Shown here one piece after another: positions 42,798 through 52,072 of a DNA stretch of 64,000 bases. Source of the stretch: CAYRFF01 sp964423575 (GTDB lineage Bacteria; Bacteroidota; Bacteroidia; Chitinophagales; Saprospiraceae). The stretch spans positions 1 to 64,000 of the forward strand of contig CAYRFF010000010.1 of the NCBI GenBank assembly GCA_964423575.1, in the 5' to 3' direction. How positions within the stretch are numbered: position 1 is the first letter of the stretch; each line of letters starts with the position of its first letter. The position numbers and the translations under genes were made by a program. The notes below the pieces were generated by a model. The model was given only the letters and a program-made list of their open reading frames with translations, did not search any database and was not told where the DNA came from.

Positions 42798-43001
42798 ATG
42801 GCAGTTTTAAAAGTAATTGAAGTATTAGCAGATTCAGATAAGAGTTTTGAGGATGCAGTAAGAACAGGTGTGAGTAAAGCAGCAAAGACTGTAAAGAATA
42901 TTCGTTCAGCATACGTACAGGAGCATAGCGTTCAGGTAAACGACAACAAAGTGTCCCGCTATCGTGTGAATCTGAAGATATCATTTGCTGTTGAGGACTA
43001 A
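42798..43001 (+). CDS. dodecin
   Basis: A 67-residue small protein matching the dodecin family: KVIEVLADSDKSFEDAVRTG, a helix ASKAAKTVKNIRSAYVQ, and strands ending in YRVNLKISFAVED. Dodecins form 12-mers that bind and store flavin. Length and the conserved order (strand, helix, two strands) fit fully. It has its own terminator 25 bp after the stop and so is transcribed apart from the ribosomal genes. Confidence 0.93.
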   Translation: MAVLKVIEVLADSDKSFEDAVRTGVSKAAKTVKNIRSAYVQEHSVQVNDNKVSRYRVNLKISFAVED

Positions 43002-43025
43002 GCCCCCAACGGTTCTAAGAGTTAA

Positions 43026-43064
43026 AAACCTGTGTAAGCTTTAAGAGTTTATACAGGTTTTTTC
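43026..43064 (+). terminator. terminator after the dodecin gene
   Basis: 12-bp stem AAACCTGTGTAA / TTATACAGGTTT with an 11-nt loop, followed by TTTC after a run of T. Confidence 0.85.
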
Positions 43065-43104
43065 GATTTTACCGGCCTCTCTCCTCAATTTCCTTCAATT
43101 ATTT

Positions 43105-43135
43105 TTGCATAAGCTTACGCAAAAGTCTATCTTTG
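43105..43135 (+). promoter_or_regulatory. promoter of the rpsF-rpsR-rplI operon
   Basis: -33 TTG at 43105-43107, 20-nt spacer, perfect -7 box TATCTTTG at 43128-43135. This is the Bacteroidota sigma-A pattern. Confidence 0.8.
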
Positions 43136-43188
43136 CAGCCCTAAATTATTTTATTAGTCTATTAAATCACATTAAACGTAGGTAACAC

Positions 43189-43611
43189 ATGCGTAATTAT
43201 GAATTAACTTTCATCGTAGATCCCGTTCTGTCGAGCGATGAAATAGAAGCGACAGCAAAGTCCTACATCGACCATATAGTAGCTGCAGACAGCGAATTGG
43301 TTCATGTGGATGAGATTGGTTTACGTCAACTGGCGTATCCCATCAACAAGCGCACCTCAGGGGTGTACTACAGTGTTGAATTTAAGAACGAAACAGGAGA
43401 ATTATTGCCTAAGGTTGAACTTGCAATGCGTAGAGACGAGCGCATTATGCGATTCCTTACTATCAAGCTTGACAAGTATGGTATCGATTATAATGCACGT
43501 AAAAGAGCGGGTGAAATTCCTACAATGAAGGAAAGACGCGCCCTTAACGCAGAGAAAAAGGAAGCTCTCGGCAGAGATGAAAGTCAAAGAAATATTGACG
43601 AAGAAGAATAG
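43189..43611 (+). CDS. rpsF: 30S ribosomal protein S6
   Basis: 140 residues, beginning MRNYELTFIVDPVLS and continuing with GLRQLAYPINKRTSGVYYSVEF and RRDERIMRFLTIKLDKY, the standard S6 blocks. S6 forms a heterodimer with S18 on the 30S platform. The charged C-terminal extension of about 40 residues is common in Bacteroidota. First gene of the rpsF-rpsR-rplI operon; no single-strand-binding-protein gene lies in between. Confidence 0.98.
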   Translation: MRNYELTFIVDPVLSSDEIEATAKSYIDHIVAADSELVHVDEIGLRQLAYPINKRTSGVYYSVEFKNETGELLPKVELAMRRDERIMRFLTIKLDKYGIDYNARKRAGEIPTMKERRALNAEKKEALGRDESQRNIDEEE

Positions 43612-43640
43612 AAATAGTTTCACCCTTAAATTAAAATGTA

Positions 43641-43907
43641 ATGGCATCAAGAGAAGATAGAAGGTTCCTCAGTAACCCAAAGTTAGGTAGAAAACGCAGT
43701 AAATACTGCCGTTTCCGTAAATACGGTATAAAGCACATCGACTATAAGGATTCAGAATTCCTTAAGCAGTTTGTGAATGAGCAAGGTAAAATTTTACCAC
43801 GCAGAATTACCGGAAACAGCCTTAAGTATCAGCGTAAAGTGGCAGTAGCCGTTAAAAGAGCTAGACACTTGGCTTTACTTCCATACGTAACCGACTTACT
43901 GAAATAA
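43641..43907 (+). CDS. rpsR: 30S ribosomal protein S18
   Basis: 88 residues, basic, with KYCRFRKYGIKHIDYKDSEFL and ILPRRITGNSLKYQRKVAVAVKRARHLALLPY, the S18 signature. It binds S6 and 16S rRNA on the platform. It starts 30 bp after rpsF and ends 30 bp before rplI. Confidence 0.98.
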   Translation: MASREDRRFLSNPKLGRKRSKYCRFRKYGIKHIDYKDSEFLKQFVNEQGKILPRRITGNSLKYQRKVAVAVKRARHLALLPYVTDLLK

Positions 43908-43936
43908 AACTTATATCACTTTTAAAGAGATTAATC

Positions 43937-44383
43937 ATGGAAATCATATTATTAGACGATGTCGAGAAGTTGGGTAATAAGTTTGACGTAGTTACCGTAA
44001 AAAATGGTTACGGTAGAAACTACCTTATTCCGCAAGGTCTCGCTCTTATCGCAAACGAATCAAACCTGAAGCGCCTCGGCGAAGTCAGAAGACGCGAGGA
44101 TGAGCATGCTGAAAAGCGTCGCGACGAGATTGAAGCTCTGAAGGTATTACTAGAGTCCAAAGTTCTTAAAATCGGAGCCAAAGTCGGTTCTTCAGATAAG
44201 ATCTTCGGTTCAGTAACCAACGTACAGATTGCTCAAGCACTTAAAGAGCAGTTTGATATCGATGTAGACAGACGTAAAATCAGACTCGAAGAAGAAATCA
44301 AAACCATCGGTACTTATTCCGCACCTATCGACCTTCATAAAGAAGTTGACGTTATAGTTAACTTTGAAGTAGTCAGCGAATAA
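43937..44383 (+). CDS. rplI: 50S ribosomal protein L9
   Basis: 148 residues, beginning MEIILLDDVEKLGNKFDVVTVKNGYGRNYLIPQG, the L9 N-domain, followed by the long connecting helix (about 45-75) and the C-domain (KIFGSVTNVQIAQAL). L9 helps hold the ribosome on frame. Last gene of the operon, followed by a strong terminator. Confidence 0.98.
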   Translation: MEIILLDDVEKLGNKFDVVTVKNGYGRNYLIPQGLALIANESNLKRLGEVRRREDEHAEKRRDEIEALKVLLESKVLKIGAKVGSSDKIFGSVTNVQIAQALKEQFDIDVDRRKIRLEEEIKTIGTYSAPIDLHKEVDVIVNFEVVSE

Positions 44384-44441
44384 TCTATCGATTGAAGAAG
44401 CAGACCGGATAAATCGGTCGCAGATTTCTTGCACCAATAAT

Positions 44442-44484
44442 AAATATCGGCGTGTTTTAGTAATAGAGCACGCCGATATTTTTG
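44442..44484 (+). terminator. terminator of the ribosomal operon
   Basis: Perfect 13-bp stem AAATATCGGCGTG / CACGCCGATATTT with a 14-nt loop, then TT and G. Confidence 0.9.
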
Positions 44485-44533
44485 TATTTAGACAAACTGT
44501 CGTAACTTAATCGGCTGAAAAACCAATAAACTT

Positions 44534-45127
44534 ATGAAAAGATTTATCATTCTAAGCCTCGTAGCCTTTTTAAATATTACGGCATTTCAGTCTGTTTCAG
44601 CACAGAGTGAATATCAGACAGGAATTGATGCTTTTTTAAAAGCGTATGAAACCTTCTCTCAGCAACTGCAACAAGAATTGGTAAATGCCAATGCTACCGC
44701 ACTAGTAGAAACTTTCGCAGCTGATGAGAGCCTTACTTTTCACAACCTGAGAAAGGCAGGCGTATTTTCCGAAGAGATTGAGGAGCTGGCAGGAAATGCA
44801 TTTAAGCACTTCTCATCCATTACAACTGTATTGGATGCAGATGAAAAAGAAGCTTTATATGCAGACATTTTCAATACTAAAGTCAACAAAGCATTTATAA
44901 ATGCTTTCTCAGAGACTAATGTGCGCGCGATTAAAAGCAGTCTAAATGTCAAAGAAGCTTGCAATGAATCGATTCAGAAGCACCAGATGACTGCTTCTGC
45001 AGGAAAACTAATTGAATATATTGACAACCTGAGCTCAGGAAAAACTGCTTTCAATATGAATGAGTATTCTGCGGCAATTCTGAGATTCACATTCAACACG
45101 CTGGCATTACGTCTGGCTTGTCAGTAG
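44534..45127 (+). CDS. secreted helical protein of unknown function
   Basis: A 197-residue protein with a signal peptide (IILSLVAFLNITAFQSVSAQ), then a mostly helical body (QQLQQELVNANATALVETFAADES; KAFINAFSETNVRAIKSSLNV). Two cysteines near the C-terminal part (C-NES; LACQ) could pair in the periplasm. No known motif. It stands alone between the ribosomal terminator and the UbiA-family gene. Confidence 0.7.
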   Translation: MKRFIILSLVAFLNITAFQSVSAQSEYQTGIDAFLKAYETFSQQLQQELVNANATALVETFAADESLTFHNLRKAGVFSEEIEELAGNAFKHFSSITTVLDADEKEALYADIFNTKVNKAFINAFSETNVRAIKSSLNVKEACNESIQKHQMTASAGKLIEYIDNLSSGKTAFNMNEYSAAILRFTFNTLALRLACQ

Positions 45128-45353
45128 GAAAGGCAGTTATTCAGAACGAAATTATTTTAAACTTGTATGTGTGGGCAGGACAGCGTCCTGGCTCTGCCCT
45201 GAACTTGTATATTATCCGGTAAGTATCCTGAAATTATAAGGTGCATCGATTTATTTGATAGAAAGAATTACAGTTCTTACCAACCTAAGGTCTGTCCTTC
45301 TGTTGTACAATCTGAAACAAATTTTCTCACTTGTTCTTTAAATCTTTAAAACC

Positions 45354-46370
45354 ATGTCTGCAATTAATTTCAAAATGTGGCGTCATGCACTTACGACAAT
45401 CCCCCGTATCGAAAAAGAAGAATGGGTAAAACTGGATGTCGTCTCCAAGTGGTTAATTTCTACACGCGCTTCTGTGTTTATCATGACCGCGATCTCGAGT
45501 ATTATCGGAGGAATCATGGCACTTAATCACGGTACTTTTATCGTTTCCAATTTCATTGCTGCTTTTCTCGGATTAATATTTGCTCATGCTTCCAACAATC
45601 TCGTCAACGACTTGACTGACTCAGCAAAAGGAATTGATAAAGACAATTATTTCAGAGCACAATACGGACCACAACCTATAGAACACGGCCTGCTTTCAAA
45701 GAAAACTATTTATAATTATCTTGCAGTTTCACTCACAATCGCCATTCTCTGCGGTGCTTATCTGATATGGCAGACCGGTATAACAACCTTTTATTTCTTC
45801 CTGATTGGATTGTTTTTTCTACTGTTTTACACCTGGCCTCTTAAGTTTATCGGACTTGGCGAGTTAACAGTTATAGCGGTATGGGGACCTCTTATGGTCG
45901 GTGGTACATACTTTGTCACGACGGGTGGACACTGGAGCTGGCCGGTTATGATTCTGGGATTAATATATGCAATGGGACCGACCGCGGTAATCTTTGGAAA
46001 GCATATTGACAAAGCACCAGAAGATCGCAAAAAGAAGGTATTCACCCTTCCTGTAATTCTCGGTGAGACTGCTTCGCGATATATCATTATCGGTGCCTGG
46101 ATTCTACAGTATATCTTTTTAGGATGGTTGATTTATATCGGATATTTAAGTTTTGTCGTTGCAATTGTTCTGTTTTCCATACCGATGTTTATAGATGCTG
46201 TTAAAATCTATCTCAAGGAGCGCCCCAAAGAAAAGCCGGAAGGCACGATGGGACTGGGATGGCCTCTTTACTTTGTAAGGACTGCTTTTGTTTATAACAA
46301 GCGTTTTGGGATCCTTCTGGTGTTGGGTCTTATCATCGACCTGATTGTCAGAAAGATCGGCCTATTATAG
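45354..46370 (+). CDS. UbiA-family prenyltransferase, MenA-like
   Basis: A 338-residue integral membrane protein with about eight hydrophobic segments. The first aspartate motif is NLVNDLTDSAKGID and the second is around GKHIDKAPEDRKK, both on the same side of the membrane as in UbiA enzymes. The first motif and the following QYGPQPIEHGLLS resemble MenA (1,4-dihydroxy-2-naphthoate prenyltransferase) more than the homogentisate type, though the second motif is unusual. A role in quinone synthesis is probable; the aromatic substrate cannot be read. The neighbour hpd is 297 bp on and need not share a transcript. Confidence 0.8.
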   Translation: MSAINFKMWRHALTTIPRIEKEEWVKLDVVSKWLISTRASVFIMTAISSIIGGIMALNHGTFIVSNFIAAFLGLIFAHASNNLVNDLTDSAKGIDKDNYFRAQYGPQPIEHGLLSKKTIYNYLAVSLTIAILCGAYLIWQTGITTFYFFLIGLFFLLFYTWPLKFIGLGELTVIAVWGPLMVGGTYFVTTGGHWSWPVMILGLIYAMGPTAVIFGKHIDKAPEDRKKKVFTLPVILGETASRYIIIGAWILQYIFLGWLIYIGYLSFVVAIVLFSIPMFIDAVKIYLKERPKEKPEGTMGLGWPLYFVRTAFVYNKRFGILLVLGLIIDLIVRKIGLL

Positions 46371-46666
46371 AATTCGGCTAAAATAGGTTTTTCGTTCGTT
46401 TTATAGTAAAATATTAAATATTCTCCTGTTTATTATCAATAATTCGCCTAAAACGGTATTATCTATTGGTTCTACAATTTGCCGTAACATGAGATAAGGA
46501 GGTATTTTATATTTCCGGAATATTCCTTAACTTAGTAGTTTATTTCGGTTTACTGATTTTGGTATTCAGAATGATAATAGCCGTTTACTATAAAAACGGA
46601 ATACCCTATAGACAAAGAAATTTCATTGTTAATTATAAAATACATAGAAGAATAAAAGAAAGATTT

Positions 46667-47803
46667 ATGAAAGACAACACATCATTACAATTACCAATTG
46701 AAGTTCAGGATGCAGAAGACTTTCTTCCAATTCTTGGAACTGATTACGTAGAGTTTTATGTAAGTAATGCCAAGCAGATTGCACATTATTTCCAATCTGC
46801 ATGGGGCTTTCAGCCATTGGCATATAAAGGCTTGGAAACCGGTTCAAAAGAAATCGTTTCCTACGTGGTTAAACAAGGGAAAATCACCCTGGTACTTACA
46901 AGCCCATTAGTAAAAGGAGGTGATATCAATCGACATATAGATTTACACGGAGATGGAGTTAAAGTTCTTGCTCTCTGGGTGGACGATGCCAGAAGTGCCT
47001 GGGAAGAAACGACTAAGCGCGGTGCCAAGTCCTATATGGAACCTGAAGTGATTGAAGATAAACATGGCAAAATTGTACGCTCCGGGATATATACCTACGG
47101 AGAAACTGTACATATATTTGTTGAAAGATCAGCCTATGACGGGCCGTTCATGCCCGGGTATCAGCCTTGGAATCCGGCATATCAACCCAAGGAAGCAGGA
47201 CTGAAATACATCGACCATACAGTAGGAAACGTGGGTTGGGGTGAGATGAATACCTGGATTAATTTCTACAGAGATGTACTAGGATTTGGACAGATTATTT
47301 CTTTTGATGACAAGGATATTTCGACGGAATATTCCGCGCTGATGAGTAAGGTTATGGCCAACGGAAATGGAAGAATCAAATTCCCTATCAATGAGCCGGC
47401 AGAAGGAAAGAAACGTTCTCAGATTGAAGAATATATCGATTTCTATAATGGAGCCGGAGTACAGCATCTGGCACTGGCAACTGATGATATTATCGGCACA
47501 ATCCGCGAATTACAAAGCAGAGGTGTAGAATTTCTTACCATCCCTACTAACTACTACGATGATCTTGTAGAACGAGTAGGGCCTATAGATGAAGATGTGT
47601 CTGACCTTAGAGAACTCGGAGTACTAGTCGATGTGGATGATGAAGGTTATCTCCTTCAGTTATTTACCAAGCCTCTCGGAGTAAGACCGACTATGTTTAT
47701 CGAGATTATCCAGAGAAAAGGAGCCAAGTCCTTTGGGAAAGGTACATTTAAAGCACTCTTTGAAGCGATTGAAAGAGAACAGGCGCTTCGCGGAACGCTG
47801 TGA
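46667..47803 (+). CDS. hpd: 4-hydroxyphenylpyruvate dioxygenase
   Basis: 378 residues starting at ATG 46667. The frame is open to 46559, but the added 36 residues are basic and do not fit the family. It converts 4-hydroxyphenylpyruvate into homogentisate in tyrosine breakdown. Two VOC-type halves (LGTDYVEFYVSNAKQIAHYFQ; LKYIDHTVGNVGWGEM) are present, with the iron ligands His in YIDHT, His in VQHLAL and Glu in MFIEIIQR, plus the typical C-terminal FGKGTFKALFEAIEREQ. Length is normal. Sequence AAAGAAAG lies just before the start. No other tyrosine-catabolic gene is nearby. Confidence 0.95.
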   Translation: MKDNTSLQLPIEVQDAEDFLPILGTDYVEFYVSNAKQIAHYFQSAWGFQPLAYKGLETGSKEIVSYVVKQGKITLVLTSPLVKGGDINRHIDLHGDGVKVLALWVDDARSAWEETTKRGAKSYMEPEVIEDKHGKIVRSGIYTYGETVHIFVERSAYDGPFMPGYQPWNPAYQPKEAGLKYIDHTVGNVGWGEMNTWINFYRDVLGFGQIISFDDKDISTEYSALMSKVMANGNGRIKFPINEPAEGKKRSQIEEYIDFYNGAGVQHLALATDDIIGTIRELQSRGVEFLTIPTNYYDDLVERVGPIDEDVSDLRELGVLVDVDDEGYLLQLFTKPLGVRPTMFIEIIQRKGAKSFGKGTFKALFEAIEREQALRGTL

Positions 47804-48160
47804 CAATTGACAATTATCAATGAGTAATGAACAATGAGTAATGAACAATGAATAATGAATAATGAATAATTAACAATGGATAATTAACATTGTAAATGTT
47901 TCATTGTCTCTTTTCTAGTGTTGATATATAAGAATAAGACTGCAAGAACTGCTTGTGGTCTTTTTCTTTTTTGATAATTGTGCTATTTATGGTTCGATTT
48001 TATGCCAATTATCACGAATTAAAGCGAATTCTATGCGAATTGTCGCTGCTTTGACAACCAAATATCTTGCAGTTGTAAAATATAAGCATAATAATCCCCT
48101 TCCTTTTATTATCTCCCACATCCTATTATCTTTGGCTTTCAAATTTTTTAAGCGGATTCT
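47804..48160. other. intergenic stretch with simple repeats
   Basis: 357 bp. 47810-47890 is a degenerate run of AATGAACAATGAGT and AATGAATAAT-like units. 48007-48041 is the third, inverted copy of the phased AATTCG element. No supported gene. Confidence 0.7.
48007..48041 (-). repeat. phased AATTCG repeat, copy 3 (inverted)
   Basis: CGAATT begins at 48015, 48025 and 48036. The reverse complement follows the same 10-11 bp rhythm as the copies at 12294 and 32252. Confidence 0.7.
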
Positions 48161-48610
48161 ATGGCCAGACCTATTATCAGAAACTACCTTCATATCCTTT
48201 TCACAACCAAAGGACAGGAAAACCTTATAATTCCTGAGCATGAAGAAAGCATAAACGAATTTATCTCCGATATCTTCAAGAGTTATCAATGCACTATTCT
48301 CGCAATGAATATTCAGGAAAATCACATTCATATCTTATGCGATTTATCGAGAAATGTGGGGCTGGCTTATCTTATTCGGGAAGCAAAATCCCGCTCTTCC
48401 AGACATATTCAGAAACTAGGGCGTGAAATGTCGGGCTTTGACTGGCAAGATGGCTACACCGTCTTATCCGTAAGTCACAGTGATGTGGAAGAATTAAAAG
48501 AGGACATTAACAATCAGACTGATTACCATAAGACTCATAGCTTCGAAGATGAGTATATGGCGCTCCTTGAGAAGCATGACATCAGGTTTAATAAGCTATT
48601 TCTCTGGTAA
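48161..48610 (+). CDS. RAYT-type transposase homologue lacking the catalytic tyrosine
   Basis: A 149-residue protein of the same family as 10596-11060. The HUH site is kept as HIHIL (about 55-59) with preceding ENHIHI, and WQDGYTVLSVSHSD is present. The catalytic helix reads LKEDINNQTDYHKTHSF where the first RAYT has VIRYVENQKEHHKKKSF. The tyrosine position is D and one of the two histidines is Y. A Y1 enzyme without its tyrosine cannot form the covalent DNA link, so this copy is probably inactive as a nickase; it may still bind DNA. REP-like palindromes follow it. A sequencing error cannot be excluded. Confidence 0.8.
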   Translation: MARPIIRNYLHILFTTKGQENLIIPEHEESINEFISDIFKSYQCTILAMNIQENHIHILCDLSRNVGLAYLIREAKSRSSRHIQKLGREMSGFDWQDGYTVLSVSHSDVEELKEDINNQTDYHKTHSFEDEYMALLEKHDIRFNKLFLW

Positions 48611-48689
48611 CTATATCTAGTGATTTGGCAATTTAGTACTATCGCTAAGAGATAGCATTGAATATGTCACTAGATTATTCATTACAAAA

Positions 48690-48775
48690 TCATTCATAGC
48701 TAGATTCCGCCATGGCAGACAAGCACCCATCACTAGATTCCGCCAGGGGCGGACAAGCACTCATCACTAGATCAC
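48690..48775. repeat. REP-like palindromes after the second RAYT homologue
   Basis: Two units of the form CATCACTAGATTCCGCC-N-GGACAAGC; one has the perfect hairpin TCCGCC-AGG-GGCGGA, the other a degenerate one. The tag differs from the one at 9916-10273. Confidence 0.6.
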
Positions 48776-48789
48776 CAGATAAAAAGGCT

Positions 48790-49515
48790 TCAGTCTTTTA
48801 CCGGTGGCTTCGATGGTCTTACCTCCACCTTGGACGGTAAAGTGCGCGGATTCATCCTCAATAAGTCAACTACCATCTGCCCGATATCTTCCGGCTGAAT
48901 TTTCCAGTCATCCTTATCACTTGGTTCGTGATTATTAAAGTGCGTTTTCACCGAGCCCGGCATAATCGTCGTCACTTTCACATCATCATTGCGCACATCG
49001 AGCATAACAGCCTGAGAAAACCCTACTACTGCAAATTTACTCGCATTATACGCCGCTCCACCTGCAAAGAAATTGGTTCCGGCCAGGCTGGCAATCGTGA
49101 ATAAATACCCCTTGGAAGCTTTCAGATACGGCAGACCTGCCTTGGTTGTATTGAACACTCCGGTCACATTAATATCAATCGTATCGGCCCACTGCTCCTC
49201 TGTCATGTCAGCAATATTAACGAAGTTTCCTACGCCCGCATTGGCGATGACGACATCGATTTGACCCCATTTTTCAACAATCCTTGCAACTGCTGCCTCC
49301 TCAGAAGCCAGACTGCGCACATCACTCTCCAATCCCAGAATATTATCCGGATTTCCATCAAATGCTGATATTGCTTCATCTGCCGCTTTCTGCGATCTAC
49401 TCGTAAAAGCAACCTTCATTCCCATGTCGAGAAGCGCCTGCGCAATCCCTTTTCCTATCCCCTTGGTACCGCCCGTAATATAGGCGACTTTTCCTGTAAA
49501 ATCTCTTTTCTCCAT
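48790..49515 (-). CDS. short-chain dehydrogenase/reductase
   Basis: A 241-residue SDR of classical type. The nucleotide-binding motif is TGGTKGIGKGIA (about 14-25), the NAGVG strand follows (about 91-95), catalytic serine lies in FTIASLAG, and YNASK (about 154-158) holds tyrosine and lysine. Length is normal. The preference for NADP or NAD and the substrate cannot be read. It stands alone between the REP-like units and the glycosyltransferase gene on the same strand. Confidence 0.9.
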   Translation of the reverse strand: MEKRDFTGKVAYITGGTKGIGKGIAQALLDMGMKVAFTSRSQKAADEAISAFDGNPDNILGLESDVRSLASEEAAVARIVEKWGQIDVVIANAGVGNFVNIADMTEEQWADTIDINVTGVFNTTKAGLPYLKASKGYLFTIASLAGTNFFAGGAAYNASKFAVVGFSQAVMLDVRNDDVKVTTIMPGSVKTHFNNHEPSDKDDWKIQPEDIGQMVVDLLRMNPRTLPSKVEVRPSKPPVKD

Positions 49516-49674
49516 ACCTTTGAAACAGCCGATACAGATACTTGTTCAGCTTACGCAAATGTTAACCCGCAATATTTATGATTTTATAAAACCAAAGAAT
49601 AATCTTCTCTTTATCAGAGAATTAGATGATAATAGTCAAAAAGTTTATTCCCCAGTTCCGGGCTATGAGATGCG

Positions 49675-50769
49675 CTATCTCAGCCCATACGAGTCCAGCA
49701 CCTCAACAAAGGCTGCGTCATAAGTTTTAACGTAATTTGGTATAATTAAGTCCCTTAAAACACGGATAAACTCCCCTTTCATTCTTCCGGGCGGTTCCAG
49801 TAAAATTTGTTTTAATCTATCATAATATTCTCCGGGCCGGTACAAATGTACCTCCTGAAGTTCCGGTGGAATTATCTCCGGATAAGAAAGCTTATCAGGC
49901 AATAAGGGATAAACTCCATGCAAAACAGCTTCCCAGACGCTGATCCCAAAGAAATCATGCAGAGAAGTTACCGGTATCACATCAGCCATCTGTAGAAATC
50001 CGAGATATTTCTCCCTGCTTTCAGCATATCCCCAGTGCAGAATACGCTCAGCGAGCCTTTCATGTGCATCCGCAAATATTGACGGGCTTTCTCTATACGA
50101 CTCTCCCAATACAATCAAGCAAAAATCTACCCCTTCTTCCTTTAACTTAAACAATGCCTCAAAGAATTCTTGAGGGCCCTTATCGTGTTCCCAGCGGTGA
50201 TTCCACAGTATTACAGGAATCTCTGATTCTTCAGCTCTTATCTCCGGCAGATTTTCCAGGGGAATTCCCGGGAAAACAACTTTGCTTTTTGTGGCTATTT
50301 CATGCAGTGAAGTGACCTCGGTATAATCAGGCAATCGCTCAAATAATTTCCCCGCACCATCCAGAAAACTATCGCGGTTGTACACAGAATTCCACCAGAC
50401 TGCATTTGCCGTAAGGCAGGAAGTATAATTGAGAAAAGCATAGGTAAAATCCTCTTCTGCCCGGTCGGGATAGGCAAATTGATTCTCGTGTATATACAGG
50501 ATTATCGGCACATCTTTGTAGTTATAAAGACTCTTGAACAAGGGCAGGTCTATCATCCCGCTGATAAGTAAAACATCAGGCCTTGGTGCTTTATTTACTT
50601 CGGCAGACAGATGCAATGCACTGCCTTTCATCCGCCACTTCCAGAACCGTCCCGCCATGGAAAACAGCCTGATGCGATGCTGAGAATATCGCATGAGATT
50701 ATCTGCCCACAACTTGTGACTTCCGGTGTAAAAAGGCTCCAGTAGATATATGTTCAGCGATGAAGGCAT
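49675..50769 (-). CDS. queuosine-tRNA mannosyltransferase-like glycosyltransferase (DUF3524/GTDC1 type)
   Basis: A 364-residue GT-B glycosyltransferase. The N-terminal part carries the family mark LLEPFYTGSHKLWADNLM and IILYIHENQFAYP, found in DUF3524 and in human GTDC1, the enzyme that adds mannose to queuosine in tRNA-Asp (QTMAN). The C-terminal nucleotide-binding half has LWNHRWEHDKGPQEFFEAL and the FFGISVWEAVLHGVYPLLP acidic region. By family, it should use GDP-mannose and queuosine-tRNA. A tRNA gene lies 63 bp upstream. The function is inferred from family. Confidence 0.8.
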   Translation of the reverse strand: MPSSLNIYLLEPFYTGSHKLWADNLMRYSQHRIRLFSMAGRFWKWRMKGSALHLSAEVNKAPRPDVLLISGMIDLPLFKSLYNYKDVPIILYIHENQFAYPDRAEEDFTYAFLNYTSCLTANAVWWNSVYNRDSFLDGAGKLFERLPDYTEVTSLHEIATKSKVVFPGIPLENLPEIRAEESEIPVILWNHRWEHDKGPQEFFEALFKLKEEGVDFCLIVLGESYRESPSIFADAHERLAERILHWGYAESREKYLGFLQMADVIPVTSLHDFFGISVWEAVLHGVYPLLPDKLSYPEIIPPELQEVHLYRPGEYYDRLKQILLEPPGRMKGEFIRVLRDLIIPNYVKTYDAAFVEVLDSYGLR

Positions 50770-50831
50770 GATATTTCATCCATTATTTGTCGAAAGATAA
50801 GAAAAGAGAAAGAAAAATGAAGAAGAAAAAG

Positions 50832-50906
<75 letters not shown>

Positions 50907-50985
50907 TCGCAATTATTGCGTAGCAAAGTTAAACTATTCTTTGTAAAACTCTATGGAAAGCAATTTTCTTTTTCTGTACTTCTCT

Positions 50986-50993
50986 TATCTTTG
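50986..50993 (+). promoter_or_regulatory. -7 box of the TraB/GumN gene
   Basis: TATCTTTG, perfect TAnnTTTG, 21 bp before the ATG. The -33 element is not clear. Confidence 0.65.
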
Positions 50994-51013
50994 CCCAAAT
51001 TAAACGATACAAC

Positions 51014-51967
51014 ATGCGCATACTACGATTTATCCCGCTTCTTCTACTTTCCCTGGTACTTACAACCGGTTGTAATGTAAAAAAAGGAGTTCAAGTTGTC
51101 GATCAAAGACAAGTGGACACATTGGCACATTCTCTTTTATGGAAAATTGAAAAAGACGGACTCGATGCCCCATCATACCTTTTCGGAACAATTCATATTA
51201 TCCCGGCAGAAGATTTCTTCTGGCCCAATGGCACTTTATCGGCATTTGACGAAAGTCAGCAAGTAGCCTTTGAAATCGATATGAATATCATGAGTGATAT
51301 GTCAGCAATAATGCGCGTGCGAGATCAGATGTTTATGCCCGGAGATACGACCTTAAGAATGCTTTATAGCGAGGAAGATTACAAGCGGATAAATGATTAT
51401 TTCAATGCGCAGGGAGTGCCGCTGATGTTTATGGAGCGCATTAAACCGCTCTTCCTTTCTGCCATGGTAGGCGTGGATGGAGCCGGGCAAAACTTCATGG
51501 AAAATGACCGCATAAAATCTTATGAAATGGAATTGCAGAAAATGGTCGATAATTCCAGGAATAAGGATGGTAGCAGCAAGGCTGTAATGGGTCTCGAAAC
51601 CGTTGAAATGCAACTCTCCAAGATTGATAAAATTCCACTGGCTGCACAGGCAGAAATGTTATTGTCGGCGATTATCGTTGAAGAAGAAGGCGGTGGACAA
51701 TTTGATGGGCTGGTGAAAATTTACCGCAGCCAGAATATCAATGCAATGATTGCGGAGGTTGAGGAAGCAGAAGATATGGGAGAATTCAGTTCTGTACTTC
51801 TGGATGACCGTAATCAAAGTTGGATTCCGGTTATCGATTCTCTTGTACATGACAAACCAACTTTTATTGCAGTAGGCGCTGCACATCTGGGTGGTGATCA
51901 AGGAGTAATCCGACTACTTCAGAGGGCAGGTTATACGCTGACTCCCCTTTCGGCAAAAGAAAATTAA
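51014..51967 (+). CDS. TraB/GumN family lipoprotein
   Basis: A 317-residue protein with a lipoprotein signal (LLLLSLVLTTGCN). The family core is LFGTIHIIPAEDFFW near the N-terminus (GxxH type), ALGLETVEMQ-like MGLETVEMQLSKI in the middle and FIAVGAAHLGGDQGVIRLLQRAGYTL at the end. TraB/GumN proteins carry paired GxxH motifs thought to bind metal and act as proteases or in surface-polymer pathways; the exact role is open. It has its own promoter. Confidence 0.88.
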   Translation: MRILRFIPLLLLSLVLTTGCNVKKGVQVVDQRQVDTLAHSLLWKIEKDGLDAPSYLFGTIHIIPAEDFFWPNGTLSAFDESQQVAFEIDMNIMSDMSAIMRVRDQMFMPGDTTLRMLYSEEDYKRINDYFNAQGVPLMFMERIKPLFLSAMVGVDGAGQNFMENDRIKSYEMELQKMVDNSRNKDGSSKAVMGLETVEMQLSKIDKIPLAAQAEMLLSAIIVEEEGGGQFDGLVKIYRSQNINAMIAEVEEAEDMGEFSSVLLDDRNQSWIPVIDSLVHDKPTFIAVGAAHLGGDQGVIRLLQRAGYTLTPLSAKEN

Positions 51968-52072
51968 GTATGATTTAAACCAAGCTACGCAATTTATTCC
52001 TATATTCATCTTTGACGCATTTAAATTAAAAGATAAGAGAAACAGGAAAAATCAGCCTACTTTGGTGTTTTA

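Noticed and set aside
43189..44383. Minus-strand frames across the ribosomal operon
   Set aside because: All are antisense shadows of rpsF, rpsR and rplI.
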